DNA of 64,000 nt from Halomonas huangheensis (GTDB lineage: Bacteria; Pseudomonadota; Gammaproteobacteria; Pseudomonadales; Halomonadaceae), in contig NZ_CP013106.1 of NCBI RefSeq assembly GCF_001431725.1, positions 3,410,001-3,474,000 on the forward strand, written 5' to 3'. The notes below the pieces were generated by a model, which was not told where the DNA came from, searched no databases, and worked only from the letters and a program-made list of their open reading frames with translations. A program made the translations under genes and the position numbers. This document shows, in pieces, positions 24,871 to 33,397 of the stretch. Numbering within the stretch: position 1 is the first letter of the stretch; each line of letters starts with the position of its first letter.

Positions 24871-25914
24871 GTGAGTGCAGCCAATTCTCGCCCCCTCGCC
24901 GGAGGATCACCTGAGCTGGCGTCCGACGCCCCTCACCTGATCACGGTCGCGGACTTCCTGCGCTACGGCGAGCGTCACGGTATCGATTATCGATTCGCCG
25001 GCGGTGACATGCCCTGCCACTCACACTGCAGTCAGGCAGTCCTCAAGGGACGTGTCTTCGAGGAGCAACTGCGCCCGGGCTGGTACCTGACTTTCTCCGA
25101 TGTCGAAGTGCTGCACCCCTACGATTCCTGCTCGACCATGGCCTCGCCGCTGTTCGTATGCGTGGTGCTCGAGGGACGGATACAGATCGATATCGGCGGT
25201 CGAACCCAGCATATGGAAGCCGGCAATGCCTTGAGTGCTCGCCTGGCTCAGGAAGCGGCGCTGCGCGTTCACCAGCCTGCCGGTCAGCGATTGCGCACCC
25301 TGAATCTCGCGCTGGATGACGGCGCCATTGACCGCCTGGCAAAGAGCCATGGCATGGGCGAGCTGCTGAACGTCGACCGTCCCCAGCTGCATATCTGGCC
25401 ACTACCGGGATTTCTGGCTCCTGCCATCGAGCAGGCGCTGAAACCGATGCCCTCTCATGCCCAACGCCAGATGATGCTCGAAGCCCTGGGACTGCAGATG
25501 CTGGCCCTCGGATTGCCTAACGTGAGCACCATTACACGCACCGCTGGTCTCTCTCCGGACGAACAGCGTCGCCTCGAACAAGTGCGCCAACATCTACACG
25601 ATGCTCCATCCCAGCCCTACCAGCTCAAGCAATTGGCCGACATGGCCTCGATGAGTCAGAGCAGCCTGCGTGCCAAGTTCCAGCGCTGCTTCGGCGTCTC
25701 GCTGTTCGATTATCTGCGCGAGATCCGCCTGCAACTGGCCCATGAGCTATTGCGCAACGGTCAGAGCGTGCAACAGGCCGCCTGGCAAAGCGGTTACTCC
25801 CACACCAGTAACTTCTCCACCGCCTTTCGCCGACGCTTCGGCCTGTGCCCCAGCAAGATCATTCCTCATTCGAGCCTCGGTTCCGGCTCAAGACCCGATA
25901 CAAGGCGCGCTTGA
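24871..25914 (+). CDS. AraC-family regulator, PchR-like
   Basis: A 347-residue transcription regulator starting with GTG. The N-terminal about 220 residues form a ligand-sensing domain; the C-terminal about 100 residues contain two helix-turn-helix units (QLKQLADMASMSQSSLRAKFQRCFG and VQQAAWQSGYSHTSNFSTAFRRRFGLCPSKI). The second unit is close to that of PchR, the AraC activator that senses ferric pyochelin and turns on its own siderophore genes. Its place 17 bp after the FhuF-type reductase, and just before another receptor gene, suggests it senses a cytoplasmic ferric siderophore and activates receptor or synthesis genes. The target and ligand are inferred. Confidence 0.88.
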   Translation: MSAANSRPLAGGSPELASDAPHLITVADFLRYGERHGIDYRFAGGDMPCHSHCSQAVLKGRVFEEQLRPGWYLTFSDVEVLHPYDSCSTMASPLFVCVVLEGRIQIDIGGRTQHMEAGNALSARLAQEAALRVHQPAGQRLRTLNLALDDGAIDRLAKSHGMGELLNVDRPQLHIWPLPGFLAPAIEQALKPMPSHAQRQMMLEALGLQMLALGLPNVSTITRTAGLSPDEQRRLEQVRQHLHDAPSQPYQLKQLADMASMSQSSLRAKFQRCFGVSLFDYLREIRLQLAHELLRNGQSVQQAAWQSGYSHTSNFSTAFRRRFGLCPSKIIPHSSLGSGSRPDTRRA

Positions 25915-25958
25915 ACACCGCCAACTATCGCGGGCGCTATACCCGACAACGCACCGGG

Positions 25959-26025
25959 CATAGCTCCTGACATAGCTCCTGACACAGCACCAGACATAAC
26001 ACCTGGCACGACGCATAACACCTTT
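25959..26025. repeat. imperfect 12-bp direct repeats in intergenic region
   Basis: catagctcctga occurs twice in tandem and is followed by degenerate copies (cacagcaccaga, cataacacctgg). They lie between the AraC gene and the Fur-like site of the next receptor. Confidence 0.5.
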
Positions 26026-26058
26026 GTCATCGTGCATAAACGAAACGCGGAAACAAAA

Positions 26059-26077
26059 TGTAATAATTCGCATTACC
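26059..26077. promoter_or_regulatory. Fur-like site before receptor gene
   Basis: TGTAATAATTCGCATTACC contains the inverted repeat gtaat/attac and the ATTCGCAT core shared with the sites at 23904 and 46545. About 12 of 19 positions match the classical Fur box. It lies about 60 bp before the receptor start. Confidence 0.5.
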
Positions 26078-26134
26078 AAAAAATAGCTGTGCCTTTACGC
26101 AGGCTCCATAAAACTGACTGGTAACGCGAAGCTC

Positions 26135-28297
26135 ATGTTCGACTATCCACCTTTCCCGCTCAAGCCAATGCATTCAAGAAGCCGCGCGACACTGCCGCTA
26201 GCGATCATCATTGCGCTGGCCACCGCTGCGGCATCCAGCGCCACCATGGCCCAGAACCAGGCCCAGAATCAGCAAGCTGACGTGGCTCAGGACACCAGCC
26301 TATCGACCATGAAAGTGGTCGGTGAAGCCGCCACCAAGACCGCAACGCCCTTCAACGAGACACCTCAGGCCACCTCGACGGTCACCTTTGAGGAGTACGA
26401 CCAGCGTGGTGCTCGCACTGTACAGCGTGCACTGAATTACACGCCGGGTACCTACACCAATCAGGTCGGTGCCTCCAACCGCTATGATTACATCGTGCTG
26501 CGTGGCTTCTCCGATGGCAGCGTCAACAATACCTTCCTCGATGGTCTCAAGGTCATGGGTGACGGGGCTGCCTACAGCTCGTTGACGATTGACCCCTGGT
26601 TCCTCGAGTCGATTGAAGTGGTCAAGGGCCCGGCCTCGGTGCTCTATGGTCGCGCCTCTCCCGGCGGTGTGGTGGCTCTGACCAGTCGACGCCCGGAGTT
26701 CGAGGACAGTGGCGAGGTTCGTCTTGGTATCGGCACCAACAACCAGCGTGAAGCGGCCTTTGACATCACCGGTGCACTGGGCGAGCAGAAGCGAGTTGCC
26801 TACCGCTTGACCGGTCGTGGCAGCGCCGCAGACACCCAGTTCGATCACGTCGAAGATGAGAGCTACTTCTTCGCTCCTCAGCTGACATGGGATATCACCG
26901 ACGCCACCAGCCTGAACCTCTATGCCTATCTCTCCCACCAGCCGGAGGGCGGCTACCATGCGGGCCTACCCTACGAGGGCACGGTAGCCAGTCATAACGG
27001 CAAGCACATCGACAACACCTTCTTTGAAGGTGAGGACGATTACGACAAGTTCGAGCGTGATCAGACGCTGTTGGGCTACGAGTTCGAGCACCGCTTCGGT
27101 GGTGGCATGACGGCTCGCCAGAAATTGCGCTATCTGGAAGCCGACGTTGAGATGGACCAGGTGTATGCCTATGGCTGGGCCAACGACAACGAGTTGATCC
27201 GCTACTTCTCCGGTGCCGATGAACACCTCACCGCGCTGACCCTCGACAACCAGTTCGAGTGGGATGTGTCGAGCGGGGATCTCGATCATCTGTTGCTGGT
27301 CGGTGTCGATTACCAGACCCGCGACAATGACGTGGACTGGCCTTCAGGTGGCTTTCCGAACATCGATGCCTTCAACCCCAGTTATGGGGCCGACCCCACT
27401 GCCATGTATGCGTCGACACGCGAGCGCCATGAAATCGACCAGACGGGTATCTATCTTCAGGACCAGATGCAGTGGGATCGCTGGCACCTGACGCTGGGCG
27501 GACGTTACGACTGGGTCGATATCAAGAACACCAATCGCGACTCCGATACTGCCAGTAGCCTTGATGACACTCAGTTCAGTGGCCGCGTTGGCTTGCTGTA
27601 TGCATTCGATAACGGCATATCGCCCTACATCAGCTACAACACAGCCTTTACACCGACCAGTTTTGTCGATGCCAACGGCGATCTATTGAAGCCAATGGAA
27701 GGTGAGCAGTATGAGGCTGGACTGAAATATCAGCCCAACGGCACCAATGACCGCTACTCCATCGCCCTGTTCCATATCACTCAGGAGAACGTGGCCACCA
27801 AGGAACAACCGACCGATGATTATCGCGCCATCGGTGAGATCGAGTCGCAAGGGGTAGAGCTGGAGGCACATACGCAGTTGACCGACGCTTTCAGCCTGCA
27901 GGCTGGCTATACCTTCACCGATGCCACCTACAGCAAGAGTGACGATCCCACTGAGCAAGGAAATGAGGCCATCTATTCACCACGCCACATGGCCAGCGTG
28001 TGGGGCTACTATGATTTCCAGCGGGGGCCCATTGCCGGCCTGAATGCAGGTCTTGGCGTGCGCTATAACGCCGATATCCAGGCGGATCGCGCCAACACCG
28101 AGAAGGTCCCCGACTACACCCTGGTCGATGCCACCCTCGGCTACGACTTCAGCAATGTCGGCTTGCAAGGCGTCTCAGCGCGTCTCAACGTCAACAATCT
28201 GCTCGACAAGGACTACGTAGCCTCGTGCAACTCACTGGAATTCTGCTACTTCGGTGCCGAACGCAGTGTCGAGGCGACGGTCAGCTACAGTTTCTGA
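26135..28297 (+). CDS. TonB-dependent receptor, FhuA/FoxA-type
   Basis: A 720-residue receptor of the ferric-hydroxamate type. A signal peptide follows either the ATG at 26135 or a second one at 26168; the hydrophobic core LPLAIIIALATAA with cleavage near TMAQ fits both. Plug motifs are ATSTVTFEEYDQRGARTVQRALNYTPG, LRGFSDG, FLDGLKVMGDGAAYSSLTIDPWFLESIEVVKGPASVLYGRASPGGVVALTSRRP. The C-terminal part has CNSLEFCYFGAERSVEATVSYSF, with the Cys pair of FhuA-type final strands. It lies downstream of the PchR-like regulator and a Fur-like site. A xenosiderophore such as a hydroxamate is the likely ligand, but it could also serve the local siderophore. Confidence 0.9.
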   Translation: MFDYPPFPLKPMHSRSRATLPLAIIIALATAAASSATMAQNQAQNQQADVAQDTSLSTMKVVGEAATKTATPFNETPQATSTVTFEEYDQRGARTVQRALNYTPGTYTNQVGASNRYDYIVLRGFSDGSVNNTFLDGLKVMGDGAAYSSLTIDPWFLESIEVVKGPASVLYGRASPGGVVALTSRRPEFEDSGEVRLGIGTNNQREAAFDITGALGEQKRVAYRLTGRGSAADTQFDHVEDESYFFAPQLTWDITDATSLNLYAYLSHQPEGGYHAGLPYEGTVASHNGKHIDNTFFEGEDDYDKFERDQTLLGYEFEHRFGGGMTARQKLRYLEADVEMDQVYAYGWANDNELIRYFSGADEHLTALTLDNQFEWDVSSGDLDHLLLVGVDYQTRDNDVDWPSGGFPNIDAFNPSYGADPTAMYASTRERHEIDQTGIYLQDQMQWDRWHLTLGGRYDWVDIKNTNRDSDTASSLDDTQFSGRVGLLYAFDNGISPYISYNTAFTPTSFVDANGDLLKPMEGEQYEAGLKYQPNGTNDRYSIALFHITQENVATKEQPTDDYRAIGEIESQGVELEAHTQLTDAFSLQAGYTFTDATYSKSDDPTEQGNEAIYSPRHMASVWGYYDFQRGPIAGLNAGLGVRYNADIQADRANTEKVPDYTLVDATLGYDFSNVGLQGVSARLNVNNLLDKDYVASCNSLEFCYFGAERSVEATVSYSF

Positions 28298-28315
28298 CCC
28301 TGATCGATCCTTCTC

Positions 28316-28346
28316 CAGCGCCTCCCGATGACCTCGGGAGGCGCTG
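28316..28346. terminator. hairpin between receptor and pxpC (convergent)
   Basis: A perfect 13-bp stem (cagcgcctcccga / tcgggaggcgctg) with a 5-nt loop lies 19 bp after the receptor stop and 37 bp from the convergent pxpC stop. Confidence 0.6.
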
Positions 28347-28382
28347 TGGTGTTGGAGTTCCCATCAGCTGTGTGCAGGACCA

Positions 28383-29303
28383 TCATCGCTGCCACATGGC
28401 CAGTTGCTGCAGATAATCACGTCGCGCGCGCTCGGGAGTTGTCGGCGTAAAACGTACGGTGGCACCGGGCAGGCATTGCGCCAGCCGAGCGCAGGCCAGT
28501 GGCGTCAGGGCGCCGAGTCGCGGATAGCCACCGATGGTCTGGCGGTCGTTCATCAGAATGATCGGTTGGCCGTCCGGTGGCACCTGCACCGCTCCCCACG
28601 GAATGCCTTCGGAGACCATGCCCTTCAACGAGCATTCCAGCGCAGTCCCGGTCAGCCGGATACCCATGCGGTCGGCGCGCTGATCCACCTGCCACTTCTG
28701 ATGAAAGGCGCGGAACAGGCTACTGCCAGTGAAGCCATGCGACTGTGCGCCCAGCACTAGGCCGAGACGCACTTCGCCAGATGCAGAGGTCTGCTGAATG
28801 TCGTCCGGCAATTGACGCTGCGATGCCTGGCTTCCCGCCGCGACCAGCGTATCGCCCTCGCGCAGAGGTTGACCATGGCCATCGAGGCCGCCGAGTCCTT
28901 CACGCACCGTGCTACTCACACTGCCCATCACCGCTTCCGCCTGAATGCCGCCCGGTATGGCGAGATAGGCGCGCAGCCCCTGCTGTGGGCCTTGGAAGGC
29001 CAGCCTCTGGCCAGGCTGCATGCTCAGCGCCTGCCCCGGCGCGACGCGTTCGCCATCCACAGTGGCCGCTAGGTCGGCGCCTGCCAGCGCGACCGGTGTC
29101 GGCGCCTCGGCGATCAATGTTAGCCCGCCGACCATGATCTCGATGCCGGCGGTATCGGGCGCATTACCCAACAGCCAATTGGCCCATCCCAGCGCGACCC
29201 AATCCATGGCTCCGCCCTGAGTGACACCAAGATGGCGCACACCGCTTCGCCCACCATCCACCACCAACGCCAGAGGCCCGGCACGTTCAACTCGCAGTGT
29301 CAT
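28383..29303 (-). CDS. pxpC: 5-oxoprolinase subunit C (biotin-dependent carboxyltransferase / KipA family)
   Basis: A 306-residue protein of the KipA/allophanate hydrolase subunit 2 family, with VDGGRSGVRHLGVTQGGAMD at the start, GSVSSTVREGLGG in the middle, and DRMGIRLTG and GQPIILMNDRQTIGGYPRLG near the end. With PxpA and PxpB it forms the ATP-dependent 5-oxoprolinase that converts pyroglutamate to glutamate. It overlaps pxpB by 4 nt and is the last gene of the pxpA-pxpB-pxpC operon. Salt-adapted cells use glutamate as a compatible solute, so pyroglutamate recycling fits the lifestyle. Confidence 0.92.
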   Translation of the reverse strand: MTLRVERAGPLALVVDGGRSGVRHLGVTQGGAMDWVALGWANWLLGNAPDTAGIEIMVGGLTLIAEAPTPVALAGADLAATVDGERVAPGQALSMQPGQRLAFQGPQQGLRAYLAIPGGIQAEAVMGSVSSTVREGLGGLDGHGQPLREGDTLVAAGSQASQRQLPDDIQQTSASGEVRLGLVLGAQSHGFTGSSLFRAFHQKWQVDQRADRMGIRLTGTALECSLKGMVSEGIPWGAVQVPPDGQPIILMNDRQTIGGYPRLGALTPLACARLAQCLPGATVRFTPTTPERARRDYLQQLAMWQR

Positions 29304-30013
29304 GCGCTGCCCTCCGCGGCGGGTTGTGGTGTTGTATCGCCGCCCTGGGCGACGAAGGTGTCGCGATCGATAGCGACAAAGCGCACTCGATCTCCGGGCC
29401 GAAACAGTGTGTAGCCATCGCGCTGACGGTCAAACAGTCTAGTCGCGGTGCGCCCCAACAGATTCCAGCCACCCGGAGACGGAGCCGGATAGATCGCCGT
29501 CTGACGATCGGCGATCCCGACACTACCTGCTGCGACCTTCTGGCGTGGCGTTTTCAGGCGCGGTGTGGCCATGGCCTCTTCGATCAGGCCCATGAAGCCG
29601 TAACCCGGCGCGAACCCCAGCGCGAAAACACTATAGTCCCGCGCGGTGTGGCGCTTGATAACGTCATCAGTACTGGTCCCGAGCCGCTCGGCAACCAGCG
29701 TTAACTCGGGGCCAACGGAAGTGTCATACCAGACAGGAATCTCGTGCAGTGTGCCAGCCTCAGCGTCACGGGGCGCCAGCCCGGATAGCGCCTGCTGCAG
29801 GTAGCGGCGCGCTTCGCTCAGCGACAGTCGCGTGATATCGACCTGTACCAGCACGGTGGTATACGACGGCACCACTTCCAACGCCAACTCGCCCAGTGTC
29901 TGCCGAATACTGTCCACCGCGGCCAACACCCAAGGCATATGGGCCTCGTCGATCTGCTCGAACAGGCGCACGATCAGCGAGTCAAAAGCGACCGTCTCCA
30001 GTTTCGGTGTCAT
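29300..30013 (-). CDS. pxpB: 5-oxoprolinase subunit B (KipI family)
   Basis: A 237-residue protein of the KipI/allophanate hydrolase subunit 1 family. Family marks are [55 protein letters not shown] and [14 protein letters not shown]. It forms a complex with PxpC and acts with PxpA in 5-oxoproline hydrolysis. It overlaps both flanking genes by 4 nt. Confidence 0.92.
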   Translation of the reverse strand: MTPKLETVAFDSLIVRLFEQIDEAHMPWVLAAVDSIRQTLGELALEVVPSYTTVLVQVDITRLSLSEARRYLQQALSGLAPRDAEAGTLHEIPVWYDTSVGPELTLVAERLGTSTDDVIKRHTARDYSVFALGFAPGYGFMGLIEEAMATPRLKTPRQKVAAGSVGIADRQTAIYPAPSPGGWNLLGRTATRLFDRQRDGYTLFRPGDRVRFVAIDRDTFVAQGGDTTPQPAAEGSA

Positions 30014-30762
30014 GCGTCCTCCAGCGCATCGAAAGCCTCGCGAATGGCGCGCACCGCGGCCACCGAGCTTTCGTTGTCACCATGCACACAGAGCGTATCG
30101 GCAGCCAGCGACAGCGATCGACCATCTCGCGCCGTCAATGCCTCACCACGCGCCAGGCTAACGGCCTGGGCCACAATGGTCGCCTCGTCATGGTGCACAG
30201 CATCCGGTTCGCGCCGTGACACCAGGCGGCCTTCCCCGTCATAGGCGCGATCAGCGAACACCTCGAACCACAGCGTCACGCCCTCCTCCTGCGCCAGAGC
30301 GCGAATCGCCGCAGTGTCCGCGGTCGACATCACCAGCAGCGGCAGCGTCTTATCCCAGGCCTTGACCGCGCGCATGGTGGCACGCAGCAACTCCAGGTCG
30401 CGCGCCATGTCGTTGTATAGGGCACCATGCGGCTTGACGTAACTGACTCGGGCGCCTTCGGCGCGACAGACGGCCTCCAGCGCACCGATCTGGTAAAGCA
30501 CCAGGTTCTCGGCTTCCTGTGGCGATACCGCGAGGCTACGACGGCCGAACCCCACCAGATCAGGATAGGCTGGATGAGCCCCAATACGCACATTGTTGGC
30601 AACCGCATATCCTACGGTGCGCCGCATGACATCCGGGTCACCGGCGTGAAAGCCGCAGGCGATATTGGCGCAGTCGACAAAGGCCATGACATCGGCATCA
30701 CGGCCCATCTGCCAGGCGCCGAAGCTCTCGCCGACATCACAGTTCAACAGGGGGATCGGCAT
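30010..30762 (-). CDS. pxpA: 5-oxoprolinase subunit A (LamB/YcsF family)
   Basis: A 250-residue LamB/YcsF protein. The ATG at 30762 is preferred because GAGG lies just upstream and the protein then begins [15 protein letters not shown], the conserved family start (LNxDxGE). Other motifs are [46 protein letters not shown] and [17 protein letters not shown]. It is the catalytic-type subunit of the PxpABC 5-oxoprolinase. It is the first gene of the operon and is divergent from the VOC-family gene. Confidence 0.93.
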   Translation of the reverse strand: MPIPLLNCDVGESFGAWQMGRDADVMAFVDCANIACGFHAGDPDVMRRTVGYAVANNVRIGAHPAYPDLVGFGRRSLAVSPQEAENLVLYQIGALEAVCRAEGARVSYVKPHGALYNDMARDLELLRATMRAVKAWDKTLPLLVMSTADTAAIRALAQEEGVTLWFEVFADRAYDGEGRLVSRREPDAVHHDEATIVAQAVSLARGEALTARDGRSLSLAADTLCVHGDNESSVAAVRAIREAFDALEDA

Positions 30763-30951
30763 GCTATTGTCCTCATTGTTGTTAAACGCGCATACGCGCA
30801 ATGTTATTACGCCCAGCTTACCGCCTGTGTCACTTCGCTCGCACCTCTCGACATATCAATCATGGACGACAGGCGCAGTAAAAGAGATTGACGTACGCTG
30901 ACGCTGGTGCAAAGAATCATCGCATATCCCAGATAACAAGGAGCGCTACCC

Positions 30952-31389
30952 ATGGCCGTGAAAGACCCCTTCCATCTCGCCATCCAGGTCCGTGACATAG
31001 AGGAGGCGCGCCAGTTCTACGGCGAGTTTCTCGGCTGCCCCGAAGGCCGCTCATCCAACGCCTGGGTCGATTTCGATCTCTATGGCCATCAGTTTGTCTG
31101 TCACCTCAATGCAGCCCTCAAGGATGCTGCGGCCAGTGCGCACAAGAACCCTGTCGATGGGCATGGCGTCCCGGTACCTCACTTCGGCGTAGTGCTGGAG
31201 ATGGATGCCTGGCAGGCACTTGCCGACAAGCTCAAGGCCCACGGCGTCGAGTTCGAGATTGAGCCCTATATCCGCTTCAAGGGCGAGCCCGGCGAACAGG
31301 CCACGATGTTCTTCAAGGATCCGTCAGGCAATGCGCTGGAATTCAAGGCATTCAAGGATCGCGAGACACAGTTGTTCAAGAAGGCGTGA
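30952..31389 (+). CDS. VOC-family (glyoxalase/bleomycin-resistance/dioxygenase) protein
   Basis: A 145-residue single VOC module pair. It starts [32 protein letters not shown], with a metal-ligand His in the first strand, and ends with [20 protein letters not shown], with the usual Glu ligand. AAGGAG precedes the ATG. Such proteins range from glyoxalase I to extradiol dioxygenases; FHLAIQVxDIxxARxFY and [10 protein letters not shown] place it with small dioxygenase-like members. It is divergent from pxpA. No substrate can be assigned. Confidence 0.82.
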   Translation: MAVKDPFHLAIQVRDIEEARQFYGEFLGCPEGRSSNAWVDFDLYGHQFVCHLNAALKDAAASAHKNPVDGHGVPVPHFGVVLEMDAWQALADKLKAHGVEFEIEPYIRFKGEPGEQATMFFKDPSGNALEFKAFKDRETQLFKKA

Positions 31390-31628
31390 TACGGACTGCT
31401 CCAGGCGCGACCGTACCAGAAACGACTGCTCCAGAAACGACAGTCTGCTGACCAGCACCGCCATCCAACGCTGTGGGGAGTTGCTATTCAACTGTCTGTT
31501 GAACCAGGCTGAAGTTGATTTTGCCCACCCGGCCCGAGGCTCTATTCCCCTATTGGCCTCGGGGCATGCTGATATGCCGCATGGGCCTGGTGAAGATCAT
31601 CAAACAACGATAAAAAGGTATCCAGACG

Positions 31629-32645
31629 ATGACGATTCCAACGCATACGGCACGTTCCCTACGTACCCGTTCCTTGCGCACCCGCCTGGCGGCCGCCATC
31701 GCCCTTGCCCTGCTGGCCGGCTCCGCTGGCGCAGCAGACTGGAACCTCGCCACGCCCTATGGCGACGCCAGTTTCCATACGGTCAATACCAGGCAGTTTG
31801 CCGCGGATGTCGCGGAAGCCACTGGCGGCGAACTCAATATCAATGTGCACTCCGGCGGCTCGCTGATCAGCCACGGTGAAATCAAACCATCGGTACGCCG
31901 AGCCACGGTGGAAGCCGGCGAAGTGTTCCTGTCGATCCTGTCCAACGAATCCACGGTCTTCGAGCTGGATACTCTGCCTGGCCTGGCAGGCAGCTATGAC
32001 GAAGCGTGGCAGCTGTGGCAGGCGAGCAAGCCCGCCATCGAACAGCTCTTTGCTGACCAGGGTTTGATGCCTCTGTATGCGGTCCCCTGGCCATCCCAGG
32101 GCATCTACACCGACTTCGAGCTCAATGACCCGAGCCAATTCAAGGGCCTGCGCATGCGCGCACCCAACATCAATACTCAGCGCCTGGCCGAGAACCTCGG
32201 CAGCCTGCCCACCGAGACCGAAGAGTCGGATATTCCCACGGCCTTCTCCACGGGACGCGTTGACGCCATGGTGACCTCGGTTTCCACGGGTGAGTCGATG
32301 GCCGCCTGGGATTATGTCTCCCACTACAGTGACGCCAATCTGTGGATTCCCAAGAATATCGTGTTCGTCAATCGTCAGGCCTTCGAGCGACTGGATGCCG
32401 ACGTTCAACAGGCGGTGCTTGATGCCGCGGCCGAAGCCGAGCAGCGCGGCTGGGAAGCCAGCAAGGCCGATGCAGCGGGTAGTGCTGCAGCGCTGACGGA
32501 ACATGGCGTGACCATTTCCGAACCCAATGAAGCCGTGGCTGCAGCGCTCCAGGCAGCGGGAGACAAGCTGTTCGAGGACTGGGAAAGCCGAGCTGATGCA
32601 GGTGCCAGGCAGTTGGTGGAAGGCTACCGCGAATCCATCAAGTGA
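31629..32645 (+). CDS. dctP: TRAP transporter substrate-binding protein (DctP family)
   Basis: A 338-residue periplasmic binding protein of the tripartite ATP-independent transporter class. Its signal peptide has a duplicated Arg-rich n-region (SLRTR-SLRTR, from two 15-bp units at 31653-31682), a core ALALLAG and cleavage near GAA. DctP motifs include FKGLRMRAPNINTQRLAENLGSLPT (with the carboxylate-binding Arg) and PTAFSTGRVDAMVTS. AAGG lies 10 nt before the ATG. It is followed, after a 7-bp tandem array, by DctQ and DctM. The ligand is probably an organic acid but cannot be named. Confidence 0.92.
   Translation: MTIPTHTARSLRTRSLRTRLAAAIALALLAGSAGAADWNLATPYGDASFHTVNTRQFAADVAEATGGELNINVHSGGSLISHGEIKPSVRRATVEAGEVFLSILSNESTVFELDTLPGLAGSYDEAWQLWQASKPAIEQLFADQGLMPLYAVPWPSQGIYTDFELNDPSQFKGLRMRAPNINTQRLAENLGSLPTETEESDIPTAFSTGRVDAMVTSVSTGESMAAWDYVSHYSDANLWIPKNIVFVNRQAFERLDADVQQAVLDAAAEAEQRGWEASKADAAGSAAALTEHGVTISEPNEAVAAALQAAGDKLFEDWESRADAGARQLVEGYRESIK
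31653..31682 (+). repeat. 15-bp duplication in dctP signal peptide
   Basis: cgttccctacgtacc and cgttccttgcgcacc are adjacent 15-bp units encoding a repeated Arg-Ser-Leu-Arg-Thr in the signal n-region. Confidence 0.6.
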
Positions 32646-32661
32646 CCGGAAGCGGAATCGT

Positions 32662-32747
32662 GCTCGTAGCTCGTAGCTCGTAGCTCGTAGCTCGTAGCTC
32701 GTAGCTCGTAGCTCGTAGCTCGTAGCTCGTAGCTCGTAGCTCGTAGC
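32662..32747. repeat. 7-bp tandem repeat array (gctcgta), about 12 copies
   Basis: The unit gctcgta repeats without error for 86 bp between the dctP stop (32645) and the dctQ ribosome site (about 32769). It is non-coding on the plus strand. Because 7 is not a multiple of three it opens minus-strand frames with a 7-residue repeat, which are taken as artefacts. Copy number would alter only the dctP-dctQ spacing and the mRNA leader of dctQ. Confidence 0.95.
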
Positions 32748-32780
32748 CAATCATCCGACACTGCCTTGTGGAGGCCTGCG

Positions 32781-33341
32781 ATGCCCTTCCGTCTCATGCC
32801 GTTATATCGACTCGGCGGCGCAGGTGCCGCCCTGTCGATGGTGATGATCTGTGGCCTGGTCTCACTGCAGGTCGTGTTTCGCCTCGTCGATGCGATTCTG
32901 GTGCTGTTCGGTGCCTCACGTCTGGGCATCGAAATCACTGGTGTCTCCGAACTGGCCTCGTTTCTGTTGGTCGGGGCGACCTTCCTCGGTATGGCCTACA
33001 CCTTCACCCATCACGCACATATCCGCATGTCGTTGATTATTCAGCGACTGCCAGCGGCGGTGCGGGTATTCACTGAACTGTTCTGTCTGTTGGTCGCGGT
33101 CGCCCTGAATCTGCTGCTGTGCGTCTCGCTATGGACGTTACTGCAGGAAAGCACCGAGTTCAGCGACGTATCCTCCGGCCTGCTGGCGATTCCGCTGTGG
33201 ATTCCCCAGCTGGTGTTGCTGATCGGAATGTCGTTGATGAGCCTCGCGCTGCTGGAAGCGTTATGGGTGACCGCAAAAACTGCCTTTACCTCACCTGCCA
33301 GCTATCGGCCGGCGGATGACGACTCCTCGACGGAGCATTGA
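32781..33341 (+). CDS. dctQ: TRAP transporter small permease (DctQ family)
   Basis: A 186-residue membrane protein with four transmembrane helices (about residues 12-35, 55-75, 95-120 and 135-160), typical of DctQ. GGAGG ends 7 nt before the ATG at 32781, which is therefore preferred to the GTG at 32766. Motifs include GVSELASFLLVGATFLGMAYTFTHHAHIRM. It joins DctP and DctM in one transport system, lies 33 bp after the 7-bp tandem array and is followed 56 bp later by DctM. Confidence 0.9.
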   Translation: MPFRLMPLYRLGGAGAALSMVMICGLVSLQVVFRLVDAILVLFGASRLGIEITGVSELASFLLVGATFLGMAYTFTHHAHIRMSLIIQRLPAAVRVFTELFCLLVAVALNLLLCVSLWTLLQESTEFSDVSSGLLAIPLWIPQLVLLIGMSLMSLALLEALWVTAKTAFTSPASYRPADDDSSTEH

Positions 33342-33397
33342 TGACTCATGGATAGATCTCAGCCGCAGAAACCGGCTCAACAGGGAGGTTGTCCGCA

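Noticed and set aside
32662..32747. CRISPR array
   Set aside because: Units are 7 bp with no spacers; no cas genes nearby.
32624..32938. Minus-strand frames with a 7-residue repeat (ATSYELR) across the dctP-dctQ gap
   Set aside because: They arise because a 7-bp repeat keeps all frames open; they overlap dctP and dctQ coding sequence and lack a ribosome site.
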